From contig NZ_JAGEKP010000002.1 of assembly GCF_017565305.1 (NCBI RefSeq), positions 62,001-126,000 on the forward strand: a stretch of 64,000 nucleotides of DNA, read 5' to 3'. This document shows positions 42,826-51,838 of this stretch, in pieces (the first letter of the stretch is position 1; every line of letters starts with the position of its first letter). The DNA is from Leifsonia sp. TF02-11. Its GTDB lineage: Bacteria > Actinomycetota > Actinomycetes > Actinomycetales > Microbacteriaceae. The position numbers and the translations under genes were made by a program. The notes below the pieces were generated by a model. The model ran no database searches. It was not told the DNA's origin and saw only the letters and a program-made list of their open reading frames with translations.

Positions 42826-42971
42826 GTGCTCCGGGGTCGGTGAGAGTCCGAACCGGCGGTGACAGTCCGCGAGCGGGAGGTGCAGCCTCCTGCTGAGCCG
42901 GTGGAATTCCGGCACCGACGGTAATGCGTGCAGGCGAGAGCCTGGGCGCTCAGTCCGGATGGGAGGCGCAC
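42826..42971 (+). promoter_or_regulatory. FMN riboswitch (RFN element)
   Basis: The conserved core is readable in order: GGTGAGAGTCCGAACCGGCGG, AGTCCGCGAGCGG, GGTGGAATTCCGGCACCGACGG and CAGTCCGGATGGGAG. The outer helices pair GGGGTCGG-type bases with the CACCGAC segment. The element binds FMN and represses the downstream riboflavin operon by premature termination or by hiding the ribosome site. It lies 95 nt before the ribD start. The 42699-43066 gap holds only the regulator's hairpin, this element and a leader. Confidence 0.93.
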
Positions 42972-43066
42972 GTCCCGCGGTCGACGACCGTGGGCGAACG
43001 CGAGCATTCCGCTCCAGCGACCCCGGCATCACGTCTCGACGGTACGAGAGACAGGACGACGCCCGG

Positions 43067-44131
43067 ATGACCCCGAGTGGAGAATGGGATGCGGCGATGC
43101 GCACCGCGCTGCGGCTCGCCGAAGGCGGCCCCGCCACCGGCGTGAACCCGCGCGTCGGGTGCGTCATCCTCGACGCCGAGGGGCGCACCATCGCGGAGGG
43201 CTTCCACCGCGGGGCCGGCACGGCGCACGCCGAGGTCGACGCGCTCGGCTCGCTGCCCGAAGGCGGCGCCCGCGGCGCGACCGCCGTCGTGACGCTCGAA
43301 CCGTGCAACCACTGGGGACTCACCGGTCCCTGCTCCGAAGCGCTCATCGCTGCGGGGGTGTCCCGCGTCGTCTATGCGGTCGCAGACCCCGGCCGCCAAT
43401 CGAGCGGAGGCGCCCAGCGGCTCAGGGAGGCCGGCGTCGATGTGGTGGGGGGCGTGCTCGCCGACGAGGCGGAGGCCTTCCTCGACGATTGGCTGACCGC
43501 CGCGCGACTGGGCCGCCCGTACATCACCGTGAAGTGGGCCAGCACGCTCGACGGCCGCGCCGCAGCGAGCGACGGCACCAGCAAGTGGATCACGGGTGCC
43601 GCCGCCCGCCAGCGCGTGCACGAGCAGCGCGAGGCCTCCGACGCGATCGTGGTCGGGACGGGCACCGTTCTCGCCGACGACCCGAGCCTCACCGCCCGCG
43701 GCGACGCCGGCGAACTGCTCGCCAAGCAGCCGACCCCCGTCGTGGTCGGCACACGCGCCGTGCCCAACGACGCGGCGGTCTTCCGCCACCCGAACCCCGT
43801 GATCTTCGAGGGCACCCACGACCTCCACCAGGTGGTCGCCGACCTCCGCCAGCGCGGTTTCCGCCGCGTGTACGTCGAGGGCGGCCCGACGCTGGCCAGC
43901 GCGTTCGTGGAGGCCGGCCTGGTCGACGAGTTCGCGATCTACCTGGCGCCCTCGCTCCTCGGCGGACCGCGGTTCGCACTGGGCGACATCGGCGTCGCCA
44001 CCATCGCCGACCAGCGACGGCTGCGCATCCTCGACGTCGAGCGTCTCGGCGGCGACCTCTACCTGCGGGCCGTGCCCGTCGCCACACCCACGACCGCCGA
44101 CCAGGGCGGCATCACCCACCAGGAGGGCTGA
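43067..44131 (+). CDS. ribD: Bifunctional riboflavin biosynthesis deaminase/reductase
   Basis: A 354-residue enzyme. The N-terminal deaminase (about 1-145) has the zinc motifs HAEVDAL and PCNHWGLTGPC. The C-terminal reductase (about 150-345) has KWASTLDGRAA, SKWITG, V-G-T-G-T-V-L-A-D-D-P and VEGGPTLASAF for NADPH and substrate. It converts the GTP cyclohydrolase II product by deamination and side-chain reduction. The ATG at 43067 was chosen for alignment to the family; an in-frame codon at 42959 would lie inside the riboswitch, and the ATG at 43097 is an alternative. It is the first gene of ribD-ribE-ribBA-ribH. Confidence 0.94.
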   Translation: MTPSGEWDAAMRTALRLAEGGPATGVNPRVGCVILDAEGRTIAEGFHRGAGTAHAEVDALGSLPEGGARGATAVVTLEPCNHWGLTGPCSEALIAAGVSRVVYAVADPGRQSSGGAQRLREAGVDVVGGVLADEAEAFLDDWLTAARLGRPYITVKWASTLDGRAAASDGTSKWITGAAARQRVHEQREASDAIVVGTGTVLADDPSLTARGDAGELLAKQPTPVVVGTRAVPNDAAVFRHPNPVIFEGTHDLHQVVADLRQRGFRRVYVEGGPTLASAFVEAGLVDEFAIYLAPSLLGGPRFALGDIGVATIADQRRLRILDVERLGGDLYLRAVPVATPTTADQGGITHQEG

Positions 44132-44133
44132 GC

Positions 44134-44781
44134 GTGTTCACCGGAATCATCGAAGAGCTGGGCGAGATCACCGCTGTCGAGCGAGTCGCCGACGCGGCCA
44201 GGATCACGGTCCGCGGGCCGCTCGCGGTCAGCGACGCCGCCCACGGCGACTCCATCTCGGTCAGCGGCGTCTGCCTCACGGTGATCGGCCAGGACGCCGA
44301 GTCCTTCACCGCCGACGTGATGGCGGAGACACTCGCGATGAGCACGCTCGACGACGTGCAGCCGGGACGCAGGGTCAACCTCGAACGCGCCGCCCAGGTC
44401 GGCGACCGCCTCGGCGGCCACATCGTCCAGGGCCACATCGACGGCACCGCCACGGTGCAGTCCGTCGAGGACGGCAGCGCGTGGCGCGTCGTCCGGTTGA
44501 GCCTCGACCCGGAGCACGCTCCACTGGTCGCTCGCAAGGGCTCCATCGCGATCGACGGCGTCTCGCTCACCGTGAGCGACGTCGGCGGCGGGCGCGAGGA
44601 CGGCTGGTTCGAGGTGTCCCTGATCCCGGAGACCCTGACCGCCACGACGCTGGGCGACCGCGTGCCCGGCGACCGCGTGAACATCGAAACCGACATCCTG
44701 GCACGGCACGTCGAGCGGATGCTCGCCCTGGAGCCGTCGCTGACCGAACGGCAGACGCTGACAGAACGGAGTGCGTCATGA
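44134..44781 (+). CDS. ribE: Riboflavin synthase alpha chain
   Basis: A 215-residue enzyme that dismutates two 6,7-dimethyl-8-ribityllumazine molecules to riboflavin and the pyrimidine precursor. The start [10 protein letters not shown] is diagnostic, encoded from GTG 44134, 2 bp after ribD. The two lumazine-binding repeats (about 1-95 and 96-195) contain [11 protein letters not shown] and [11 protein letters not shown] and the [11 protein letters not shown] segment. It overlaps the ribBA start by 4 bp. Confidence 0.95.
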   Translation: MFTGIIEELGEITAVERVADAARITVRGPLAVSDAAHGDSISVSGVCLTVIGQDAESFTADVMAETLAMSTLDDVQPGRRVNLERAAQVGDRLGGHIVQGHIDGTATVQSVEDGSAWRVVRLSLDPEHAPLVARKGSIAIDGVSLTVSDVGGGREDGWFEVSLIPETLTATTLGDRVPGDRVNIETDILARHVERMLALEPSLTERQTLTERSAS

Positions 44782-46076
44782 CCCTCGCCACCATCCCAGA
44801 GGCCCTCACGGAGCTGCGAGCGGGGCGACCCGTGATCGTGGTCGACAACGAGAGCCGCGAGAACGAGGGCGACGTGGTGATCGCCGCCGAGCTCGCCAGC
44901 CAGGAGTGGATCGCCTGGACGGTCAAGAACTCGTCCGGCTTCATCTGCGCCCCGATGACGAACGAGATCGCCGACCGGCTCGAGCTCCCCGTGATGGTCG
45001 CGAACAACGAGGACGCCCGCGGCACCAACTACACGGTGAGCGTCGACGCCGCCGACCGGCTGTCGACAGGCATCAGCGCGGCCGACCGCTCGCACACCCT
45101 GCGGGTGCTCGCGGACGCCGACTCGACCCCCGCCAGCCTGCACCGCCCCGGCCACATCCTTCCGCTGCGCGCGGTGGACGGCGGCGTGCGCGAGCGCGAC
45201 GGCCACACCGAGGCGTCGGTCGACCTCCTGAAGCTCGCCGGTCTCACCCCGGTCGCCGCGATCGCCGAGATCGTCGCAGACGACGGCGAGATGATGCGAC
45301 TCCCCGGCCTCCTCGAGCTCGGCGAGCGCGAGGGCGTGCTGGTGATCACGATCGAGGCGCTCATCGCGTACCTGCAGGAGTTCCACTGCGACCAGCAGCT
45401 GGCCTCCCCCACGCCGATCCCCGAGTCGTCGCGCGTCATCTTCGAGGTGGAGACGACGGTGCCGACCGTGAACGGGTCGTTCCGGATGCGCGCCTACCGC
45501 GACCGGATGACCGGCGCCGACCACGTCGCGATCGTCTCCGGCCACCCGAGCGCGGAGGGGACCCTGGTGCGCGTGCACTCGGAGTGCCTGACCGGCGAGG
45601 CGTTCGGCTCGCTGAAGTGCGAGTGCGGGCCGCAGCTCGACGCGGCGCTCGCCACCATCCAGCGGGAGGGCGGGGTCGTCGTCTACCTGCGCGGCCACGA
45701 AGGGCGCGGCATCGGCCTGATCAACAAGCTGCGCGCCTACAAGCTGCAGGAGGACGGCCTCGACACGCTCGACGCCAACCTGGCGCTGGGCCTGCCGATC
45801 GACGCGCGCGACTACGGCGCGGCGACGGCGATCCTGAACGACCTCGGGATCGAGTCGGTGCGACTGCTGACCAACAACCCCGAGAAAGTGCGCCAGCTGG
45901 AGGAGCACGGCATCGCCGTCGAGGAGCGCGTCCCGCTCGTCGTGGGCGTCGGCGTCTTCAACGAGGGGTACCTGGAGACCAAGCGCGACCGCATGGGTCA
46001 CGTGATCGACGAGATCGACCCGGAGGACGGGTCCGACGGAACGGCCGCGGTGGCGGCGGAGAGGACAGCACGATGA
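44778..46076 (+). CDS. ribBA: Bifunctional DHBP synthase / GTP cyclohydrolase II
   Basis: A 432-residue fused enzyme. The N-terminal half (about 1-205) makes 3,4-dihydroxy-2-butanone 4-phosphate; it has [16 protein letters not shown] (metal-binding acidic loop), ADRSHT and the HRPGHI segment. The C-terminal half (about 210-415) opens the GTP ring; its zinc cysteines are in [18 protein letters not shown], and [10 protein letters not shown] is the GTP contact. It supplies both precursors of the pathway from one transcript. It overlaps ribE and ribH by 4 bp at each end. Confidence 0.96.
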   Translation: MTLATIPEALTELRAGRPVIVVDNESRENEGDVVIAAELASQEWIAWTVKNSSGFICAPMTNEIADRLELPVMVANNEDARGTNYTVSVDAADRLSTGISAADRSHTLRVLADADSTPASLHRPGHILPLRAVDGGVRERDGHTEASVDLLKLAGLTPVAAIAEIVADDGEMMRLPGLLELGEREGVLVITIEALIAYLQEFHCDQQLASPTPIPESSRVIFEVETTVPTVNGSFRMRAYRDRMTGADHVAIVSGHPSAEGTLVRVHSECLTGEAFGSLKCECGPQLDAALATIQREGGVVVYLRGHEGRGIGLINKLRAYKLQEDGLDTLDANLALGLPIDARDYGAATAILNDLGIESVRLLTNNPEKVRQLEEHGIAVEERVPLVVGVGVFNEGYLETKRDRMGHVIDEIDPEDGSDGTAAVAAERTAR

Positions 46077-46549
46077 GCGGAGCCGGAGCCCCGAAGACGA
46101 CGGAGGCCGTCGACGGCAGCGGGCTGGAGGTCGTGATCGTCGCGGGCACCTGGCACGAGCTGATCACCGACGGCCTCATTGCCGGGGCGACCAGGACGCT
46201 GCAGGCCGCAGGCGCGGACTACTCCCTCGTGCGCGTCCCCGGCAGCTTCGAGCTCCCCGTCGTCAGCAAGGCTGCGCTCGACGCGGGCGCCGACGCGGTC
46301 GTCGCCCTCGGCGTGATCATCCGCGGCGGAACCCCGCACTTCGAGTACGTGTCGTCCGCCGCGACCGACGGTCTGACCCGGGTCGCGCTCGACACCGGCA
46401 AGCCGGTCGGCTTCGGGGTGCTCACGCTCGACGACGAGGCCCAGGGCATCGATCGCGCCGGCCTCCCGGGCTCGCGGGAAGACAAGGGCGAGGAGGCCGC
46501 GCACGCGGCGCTCGCCACCGCGGTCGCTCTGCGGGAGCTGCGCCGCTAA
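46073..46549 (+). CDS. ribH: 6,7-dimethyl-8-ribityllumazine synthase
   Basis: A 158-residue enzyme that condenses the RibBA and RibD products to the lumazine substrate of RibE. Conserved segments are [23 protein letters not shown] with the catalytic histidine, and a [10 protein letters not shown] stretch; the last replaces the more usual G-x-L-T-x-x-T/N-x-x-Q. It forms the capsid-like or pentameric assembly known for the family. It is the last gene of the rib operon and ends at a hairpin shared with the convergent gene. Confidence 0.95.
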   Translation: MSGAGAPKTTEAVDGSGLEVVIVAGTWHELITDGLIAGATRTLQAAGADYSLVRVPGSFELPVVSKAALDAGADAVVALGVIIRGGTPHFEYVSSAATDGLTRVALDTGKPVGFGVLTLDDEAQGIDRAGLPGSREDKGEEAAHAALATAVALRELRR

Positions 46550-46562
46550 GCGTGGTGTCGGG

Positions 46563-46590
46563 TGGTCTGGAGGCTACGGCTTCCAGACCA
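46563..46590. terminator. Hairpin shared by ribH and the convergent membrane-protein gene
   Basis: The arms 46563-46571 and 46582-46590 are exact 9-bp complements. The hairpin overlaps the last codons of the minus-strand gene, so both genes end at it. Confidence 0.6.
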
Positions 46591-47002
46591 TCAGCACCAC
46601 GACCGCGACCAGGAGCAGGCTGGCGACGCCGGAGCCCGCGGCGATGGCCGGGTATTTCGACGTCTCTCCGCCGCGAATCGCATCCGCCGCCCGGCGCATG
46701 GTCGGCACCACGAGGAAGAGCGTCAGCCCGAGGGCGACCACGTAGAGGATGATCGACCACAGGATCCACGGCGTGCCGATGCTCAGGTCGTACTTCTTGT
46801 CGGCCAGTCCCATGACCCCGAAGCCGAAGAAGACCACCAGCAGCGACAGCAGCGAGATCAGGTTGGTCGACTTGGCGAGGACCTGCACCTGATCGGCGTT
46901 GCCCGCTCGGACAGCGCGCATGGCCGTCATCGGGAGGATGGCCATCGGTCCGACGATGAAGACGGCGGACACGACATGCAGCACGGCGAAAAGGGTTTCC
47001 AT
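46574..47002 (-). CDS. Small membrane protein, DUF2269-like
   Basis: A 142-residue protein with four hydrophobic helices (about 3-25, 45-65, 80-100, 118-140). The first helix reads LFAVLHVVSAVFIVGPMAI, like the start of the DUF2269 family, whose role is unknown. It ends in a short basic tail. The ATG at 47002 has a TAGGCT -10 six nt upstream, so leaderless expression is expected. It is convergent with ribH, with only 24 bp between the stops. No functional assignment can be made. Confidence 0.75.
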   Translation of the reverse strand: METLFAVLHVVSAVFIVGPMAILPMTAMRAVRAGNADQVQVLAKSTNLISLLSLLVVFFGFGVMGLADKKYDLSIGTPWILWSIILYVVALGLTLFLVVPTMRRAADAIRGGETSKYPAIAAGSGVASLLLVAVVVLMVWKP

Positions 47003-47008
47003 ACCGTC

Positions 47009-47014
47009 AGCCTA
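47009..47014 (-). promoter_or_regulatory. -10 element of a probable leaderless promoter for the DUF2269-like gene
   Basis: TAGGCT on the minus strand ends 6 nt before the ATG at 47002. Confidence 0.5.
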
Positions 47015-47029
47015 CCGATCGGCATGAAC

Positions 47030-47084
47030 TGAGCCGACGACCCCGACTCCTCAGTCGACGACCTCGGCCCCCTCAGTCGAGGAA
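47030..47084. repeat. Imperfect tandem repeat around the stop of the ABC-2 permease
   Basis: Read on the minus strand, the last codons and stop of the permease gene (CTCGACTGAGG) recur as GTCGACTGAGG 22 bp further and, more weakly, as GTCGGCTCAG another 21 bp on. It resembles the stop-codon repeats after sdhB and manC but is more degenerate. Confidence 0.5.
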
Positions 47085-47903
47085 GAGCGCACGCAGTCGG
47101 CGCGTGGTGAGCACCAGTCCGAGCGCGATCATCACCGTGAAGTACAGCACGTGCCAGAGCATCCCGGGATCGACGGCGCCCGTCGTGAGACCGCGGACCA
47201 GCTCGACACCGTGCCAGAGCGGCAGCGCCATGATGATCTTCTGGATCCAGTCCGGGTAGACCGTGATCGGGTAGAACGTCGCCGACAGCAGGAACATCGG
47301 CAGCAGGATGAAGTTGATCCAGTCCATCTGCTGGAACGTCTTCATGTAGCTGGTGACACCCATCCCGAAGCTGGCGAAGCCGAACGCGATCAGCAGCACG
47401 GCCGGGAGGGCGAGCAGCGCCCACCACGACAGGTTCAGCCCGAGCACCTGCATCACGACCATGAACCCGGCCGCGTACAGGGCGCCGCGCAGCAGGGCGA
47501 GCAGGATCTCCCCCAGCGCGACATCGAGCGGGCCGAGGGAGGTGGACAGCATCCCCTCGTACAGCTTGGCGAAGTGCATCTTGAAGAAGACGTTCCAGGT
47601 GGAGTCGTAGACCGCGCCGTTCATGGCGGCGGTGGCCAGCAGGGCCGGAGCGATGAACGCGGCGTAGGGCACGTGCTCACCTCCCGCCGTCGTGACCGTG
47701 CCGACCAGCGCACCGAAGCCGACGCCGAGCGACAGCAGGTAGAAGATCGGCTCGAAGAAGCCGGAGACGATCACCAGCCAGTTCGTGCTGCGGGTGGCCG
47801 ACCAGCCACGCTGCATCACGGAGCGGGCGTTGCCGGCGTAGAGCGCGCGCAGTGGGCGCGCCCGCGTCACGGCGGCGACGAAAGGATCGCGCGTGGTGGT
47901 CAC
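47073..47903 (-). CDS. ABC-2 type transporter permease (second of two)
   Basis: A 276-residue membrane protein with about six helices, of the ABC-2 (DrrB/NodJ-like) type. Conserved parts are the amphipathic N-terminal stretch, FFEPIFYLLSLGVG, a YEGMLSTSLGPLDVALGE segment that contacts the ATPase, and L-L-P-M-F-L-L-S-A-T-F-Y-P in helix 5. The start is GTG at 47903, overlapping the upstream permease stop by 4 bp. With the other permease it forms a heterodimeric export channel. The substrate is unknown; NodIJ-like systems export lipid-linked sugars and DrrAB export drugs. Confidence 0.88.
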   Translation of the reverse strand: MTTTRDPFVAAVTRARPLRALYAGNARSVMQRGWSATRSTNWLVIVSGFFEPIFYLLSLGVGFGALVGTVTTAGGEHVPYAAFIAPALLATAAMNGAVYDSTWNVFFKMHFAKLYEGMLSTSLGPLDVALGEILLALLRGALYAAGFMVVMQVLGLNLSWWALLALPAVLLIAFGFASFGMGVTSYMKTFQQMDWINFILLPMFLLSATFYPITVYPDWIQKIIMALPLWHGVELVRGLTTGAVDPGMLWHVLYFTVMIALGLVLTTRRLRALFLD

Positions 47904-48745
47904 TTGTTCAGCCTCCTCGCGGCGATGCGCCTGGCCCACAGCCAGAAGACGACGAAGAGACCGACCAGATAGACGACGTGGACGAGGGTCAGCCACAGCG
48001 GCTCCGCATACCCGTACGCGAACACGCGCGACAGCTCGGTGGAGTGCCAGAGCGGGGAGATCCACCCGATCCACTGGAGGTACGGCGGCATCGTCGACAG
48101 GGGGAAGAACGTGCCGGAGAACAGCGTCATCGGCAGCAGCACGAAGCGCATGAGCATCGCGATCTGGCCGGTGTCCTGCTCCAGTGTGGCGACGTACGCC
48201 ATGACCGGTGCGCCGAACGCGAGGCCGCCCAGGGTCGCGACCAGGATCGCGAGCCAGCCCCACGGGCTAGGCACGGCCCCGAACAGCAGCATGAACGCGT
48301 AGTAGACGATGCTCGTGCCCAGCAGCCGCGCCACCACGGAGATGACCACGCCGTCGATGATCTGGCCCGCAGAGATCGGGGAGGCGCTGATCCCGAGGAA
48401 CGTCGGGTTCCATTTGAAGCCCAGCATCACCGGGTAGGTGAACTCCTCGCTCGCGACCGTGACGGCCGCCGTGCACAGCAGCGCGGGCGCGACGAAGGCC
48501 AGGTAGCTCACGCCGTTCACCGCGGTCGGGCCCAGGTTGGCGCTGACCAGGCTCCCCAGGCCGACGCCCATCGCGAACAGGTAGAGGAACGGGTTGCCGA
48601 AGCCCGTGACTAGCAGTGTCTGCAGGTAGGCGCGCATCACCCGGAAGCGGTGCTCCGCCACGTACCAGGCGCCGAACCGGCGCGGTCTGCCCGCGCCGGC
48701 GAGAGCCGCGCGTGCGCCTTCGTCCACCGATGCGGTCGCGCTCAT
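47900..48745 (-). CDS. ABC-2 type transporter permease (first of two)
   Basis: A 281-residue membrane protein related to its downstream neighbour. After a short Ala-rich N-terminus come FGAWYVAEHRFRVMRAYLQ and then about six helices, with GNPFLYLFAMGVGLG and the FTYPVMLGFKWNPTFLGISASPISAGQI segment for ATPase coupling. LLPMTLFSGTFFPLSTMP matches the conserved helix-5 motif. The ATG at 48745 overlaps the ATPase stop by 4 bp. The gene belongs to a three-gene exporter operon. Confidence 0.88.
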   Translation of the reverse strand: MSATASVDEGARAALAGAGRPRRFGAWYVAEHRFRVMRAYLQTLLVTGFGNPFLYLFAMGVGLGSLVSANLGPTAVNGVSYLAFVAPALLCTAAVTVASEEFTYPVMLGFKWNPTFLGISASPISAGQIIDGVVISVVARLLGTSIVYYAFMLLFGAVPSPWGWLAILVATLGGLAFGAPVMAYVATLEQDTGQIAMLMRFVLLPMTLFSGTFFPLSTMPPYLQWIGWISPLWHSTELSRVFAYGYAEPLWLTLVHVVYLVGLFVVFWLWARRIAARRLNK

Positions 48746-49668
48746 TCGATCAGGCTCCGACCGGTGAGCCGCAGGAACACGTCTTCGAGGCTCGAGCGGC
48801 GCACGAGGCTGGTGATCGGGTGCAGCCCGCGCTCGGTCAGCCGCGCGAGCTCGGCCTCCCCGTCGTCGCTGTAGACCAGGATGCGGTCGGGAAGCACCTC
48901 GATCCGCTCGCCGATGCCCTCGAGACGTGGGGCGACCTCCGCGTTGCGGTCGGAGCCGAACCGCACTTCCAGCACCTCGCGGGTCGAGTACTCGCGGATG
49001 AGCGAGGCCGGAGTGCCCTCCGCCATGATCGTGCCCTTGTCGACGACGACCAGGCGATCGCAGAGCTGCTCGGCCTCGTCCATGTAGTGCGTGGTGAGGA
49101 GAAGGGTGGTGCCGGATTCTTTGAGCCGGAACAGCCGGTCCCAGAGGATGTGCCTGGCCTGGGGATCGAGCCCGGTCGTCGGTTCGTCGAGCAGCAGGAT
49201 GCGCGGGTCGTTGATGAGCGCCCGCGCGATGGTCAGCCGGCGCTTCATGCCGCCGGAGAGGTCGTCGACCTTCGCCTTGGCCTTGTCTTCGAGCTGGGCG
49301 AACGCCAGCAGCTCGTCGGCGCGCCTGCGCACGTGTGCCGATGGGAGGCCGAAGTAGCGCCCGTAGACGATGAGGTTGTCGCGCACGCGCAGCTCGGTGT
49401 CGAGGTTGTCGGACTGCGGCACCACGCCGAGCTGCGACCGGATCTCCGGCCCGTACCGGTCGGGGTCGAGCCCGAGGATGCTCAGCTCGCCGGCCGTGCG
49501 CGTGGAGACGGCACCGATCATGCGCATCGTCGTCGACTTGCCTGCGCCGTTCGGTCCGAGCAGGCCGAACGACTCCCCCGCCTCGACCTCGAAGCTGATG
49601 CCGTCCACGGCCGCGAAGTCCTTGTACTTCTTGACCAGATCGGTGGCGGTGATGACAGACGTCGGCAT
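48742..49668 (-). CDS. ABC transporter ATP-binding protein (DrrA/NodI type)
   Basis: A 308-residue ATPase. Walker A is GPNGAGKST, the Q-loop VVPQSDNLD, the signature LSGGMKRRL, Walker B ILLLDEPTTGLD, and the switch histidine T-T-H-Y-M-D-E-A-E. The C-terminal 70 residues form the small regulatory domain usual in DrrA/NodI members. It energises the two permeases that follow with 4-bp overlaps. The transcript may start close to the ATG, since a TACAGT hexamer is 8 nt upstream. Confidence 0.92.
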   Translation of the reverse strand: MPTSVITATDLVKKYKDFAAVDGISFEVEAGESFGLLGPNGAGKSTTMRMIGAVSTRTAGELSILGLDPDRYGPEIRSQLGVVPQSDNLDTELRVRDNLIVYGRYFGLPSAHVRRRADELLAFAQLEDKAKAKVDDLSGGMKRRLTIARALINDPRILLLDEPTTGLDPQARHILWDRLFRLKESGTTLLLTTHYMDEAEQLCDRLVVVDKGTIMAEGTPASLIREYSTREVLEVRFGSDRNAEVAPRLEGIGERIEVLPDRILVYSDDGEAELARLTERGLHPITSLVRRSSLEDVFLRLTGRSLIE

Positions 49669-49676
49669 AGTTCAGC

Positions 49677-49682
49677 ACTGTA
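49677..49682 (-). promoter_or_regulatory. -10 element upstream of the ABC-2 exporter operon
   Basis: TACAGT on the minus strand lies 8 nt before the ATG at 49668, the same gap as at accA3. Confidence 0.4.
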
Positions 49683-49778
49683 TCCCGGTCGTCCGACATC
49701 CCCGGAGTTTCAGCAAACAGGCAGTCCACAGCAAGTACGGTCGAAGCAGCATCCCGATCCCTCTTCGAAGGAACCCCC

Positions 49779-51755
49779 ATGAGCTCCGAGACCAGCGCTC
49801 GCTCCGCGCCCAGCGCTCCCCCGCGTCGACGTTCGCCCTTCGCCCGGCGGGAGGCGGACAGCGGTCCACGCGCACGGTTCAGCCAGCTCCTCCCCTACCT
49901 CCTCGAGCACCGCGCGGTGCTCTCGGTCGTCGTGGTGCTGAGCGTGCTGGGTGCGGCGGCGAGCCTCGCGCAACCGCTGCTGGTCAGTCAGGTGATCACC
50001 CTGGTCGGCAAGGGCGAGCCGCTGAACGGCATCGTCTGGGGGCTCGTGGCCCTTGTCGTCGTCTCCGCGCTCATCTCGGGTTACCAGCACTACCTCCTGC
50101 AGCGCACCGGAGAGGGCGTCGTGCTGTCGTCGCGGCGCAAGCTGGTCGCCCGCCTGCTGCGGCTGCCGATCAGCGAGTTCGACACGCGCCGCACCGGCGA
50201 CCTCGTGTCGCGCGTCGGCTCCGACACCACACTGCTGCGCGCGGTGCTCACGCAGGGGCTCGTGGAAGCCATCGGCGGCGCTCTCACGTTCATCGGGGCG
50301 CTCATCGCGATGCTCATCATCGACCCGGTGCTCCTGGGCCTCACCGTGCTGGTGGTGGCCGTCTCGATCGTCGTCGTCACGCTGCTCTCCGGCCGCATCC
50401 GCGTCGCCAGCCAGAAGGCGCAGACGAAGGTCGGCGATCTGGCCGCCGCGGTGGAGCGGGCGATCAGCTCGGTACGCACCATCCGCGCGGCCAACGCCAC
50501 CGAGCGTGAGATCGCGGCGGTGGACGACGATGCGACCGGCGCGTGGCGGATGGGCATCCGGGTCGCGAAGATCTCGGCGCTCGTCGTTCCGGTCGCCGGC
50601 ATCGCGATGCAGGTGTCGTTCCTGGTGGTTCTCGGCGTCGGCGGCTTCCGCGTAGCCAGCGGGGCGATCACCGTCGCCAACCTGGTGGCGTTCATCCTCT
50701 TCCTGTTCATGATGATCCTGCCGCTCGGCCAGGCGTTCGGAGCCATCACCGCCGTCAACTCGGCCCTCGGAGCGCTCGGCCGCATCCAGGAGATCCTCGA
50801 CCTGCCCACCGAGGACCAGCACGACCGCGAGATCGCCCCGCTGGCGCTGACCGTCGGCGTGGCGAACGAGGGACTCGCGCCCGGCGCGCCCGCGATCGAG
50901 TTCGTCGATGTGGAGTTCGCGTATCCGTCGACGGCCGGGGAGCCGGCTCCGCAAGACCGTCCGGCGCCGACGGACACCGAGGCCATCGCGTTCGAGGCCC
51001 TCGGCGGCGTCGATGTCGTGGCCGAGGCGGAGGCCGCAGCAGGGCTTGGATCAGACGCTCCCGAGGCTTCCCCCGGCGGCGTCCTGCACGGTGTCAGCTT
51101 CAGCGTCCCCCGCGGCAAGCGGACCGCGCTGGTCGGGCCGTCCGGCGCGGGCAAGTCGACCATCCTGGCCTTGATCGAGCGCTTCTACGACCCCGAGGCG
51201 GGCCAGGTGCGCTTCGGCGGGATGGACGTCCGCACGCTCGACCGCGTCGCCCTCCGCTCGAACATCGGCTACGTGGAGCAGGACGCCCCGGTGCTCGCGG
51301 GCTCGCTGCGCGACAACCTGCGCCTCGCCACGCCGGACGCGACGGACCAGGAGTGCATCGACGTCCTCCACGCGGTCAACCTCACCGAGGTGTTGGAGCG
51401 CAGCGACCTCGGGCTCGACGCCCCGGTCGGCGAAGACGGCATCATGCTCTCCGGCGGCGAGCGCCAGCGGCTCGCGATCGCTCGCGCATTGCTCGCGGCA
51501 CCGCCCGTGCTGCTGCTCGACGAGTCGACGTCGAGCCTCGACGGGCGCAACGAGCAGCTGATGCGGGAGGCGATCGACGCGGTGGCGGAGGACCGCACCA
51601 TGCTGGTGATCGCTCACCGGCTGTCCACCGTCGTCGACAGCGATCAGATCGTCGTGCTCGACCACGGCCGCGTCGTCGGTGTGGGAACCCACTCCGAGCT
51701 CGTCGCGAGCACTCCCCTCTACCGCGACCTCGCCAAGCACCAACTCCTCGTCTGA
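49779..51755 (+). CDS. ABC exporter with fused membrane and ATPase domains
   Basis: A 658-residue half-transporter that works as a dimer. Residues 35-340 form the type IV membrane domain with six helices (GQAFGAITAVNSALGALGRI before the linker). The ATPase domain starts near 371 (AIEFVDVEFAYP). Walker A GPSGAGKST is near 452, the signature LSGGERQRL near 560, Walker B LLLDESTSSLD, and the switch histidine IAHRLST. An Ala/Glu/Asp-rich insert of about 40 residues lies between the A-loop tyrosine and Walker A, which is longer than in typical exporters. GAAGGA-like Shine-Dalgarno bases precede the ATG. The substrate is unknown. Confidence 0.9.
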   Translation: MSSETSARSAPSAPPRRRSPFARREADSGPRARFSQLLPYLLEHRAVLSVVVVLSVLGAAASLAQPLLVSQVITLVGKGEPLNGIVWGLVALVVVSALISGYQHYLLQRTGEGVVLSSRRKLVARLLRLPISEFDTRRTGDLVSRVGSDTTLLRAVLTQGLVEAIGGALTFIGALIAMLIIDPVLLGLTVLVVAVSIVVVTLLSGRIRVASQKAQTKVGDLAAAVERAISSVRTIRAANATEREIAAVDDDATGAWRMGIRVAKISALVVPVAGIAMQVSFLVVLGVGGFRVASGAITVANLVAFILFLFMMILPLGQAFGAITAVNSALGALGRIQEILDLPTEDQHDREIAPLALTVGVANEGLAPGAPAIEFVDVEFAYPSTAGEPAPQDRPAPTDTEAIAFEALGGVDVVAEAEAAAGLGSDAPEASPGGVLHGVSFSVPRGKRTALVGPSGAGKSTILALIERFYDPEAGQVRFGGMDVRTLDRVALRSNIGYVEQDAPVLAGSLRDNLRLATPDATDQECIDVLHAVNLTEVLERSDLGLDAPVGEDGIMLSGGERQRLAIARALLAAPPVLLLDESTSSLDGRNEQLMREAIDAVAEDRTMLVIAHRLSTVVDSDQIVVLDHGRVVGVGTHSELVASTPLYRDLAKHQLLV

Positions 51756-51761
51756 GCAGCC

Positions 51762-51823
51762 ATCGCTTCCTCACTTCTTCCCGCAACACGCCGTGCGTGG
51801 GCGGGAGGAAGTGAGGAAGCGAT
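51762..51823. terminator. 23-bp inverted repeat between the convergent ABC exporter and pckG
   Basis: The arms 51762-51784 and 51801-51823 pair over 23 bp with one G-U-type mismatch, around a 16-nt loop that may itself form a short CACG/CGTG stem. It begins 7 bp after the ABC gene's stop and ends 15 bp before the pckG stop. It is a bidirectional terminator candidate without a T-tract. Confidence 0.7.
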
Positions 51824-51838
51824 AGCCGGTGTCCGCGG

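Noticed and set aside
43067-46549. A novel system in the riboflavin region.
   Set aside because: The riboswitch and the ribD-ribE-ribBA-ribH order are standard for actinobacteria.
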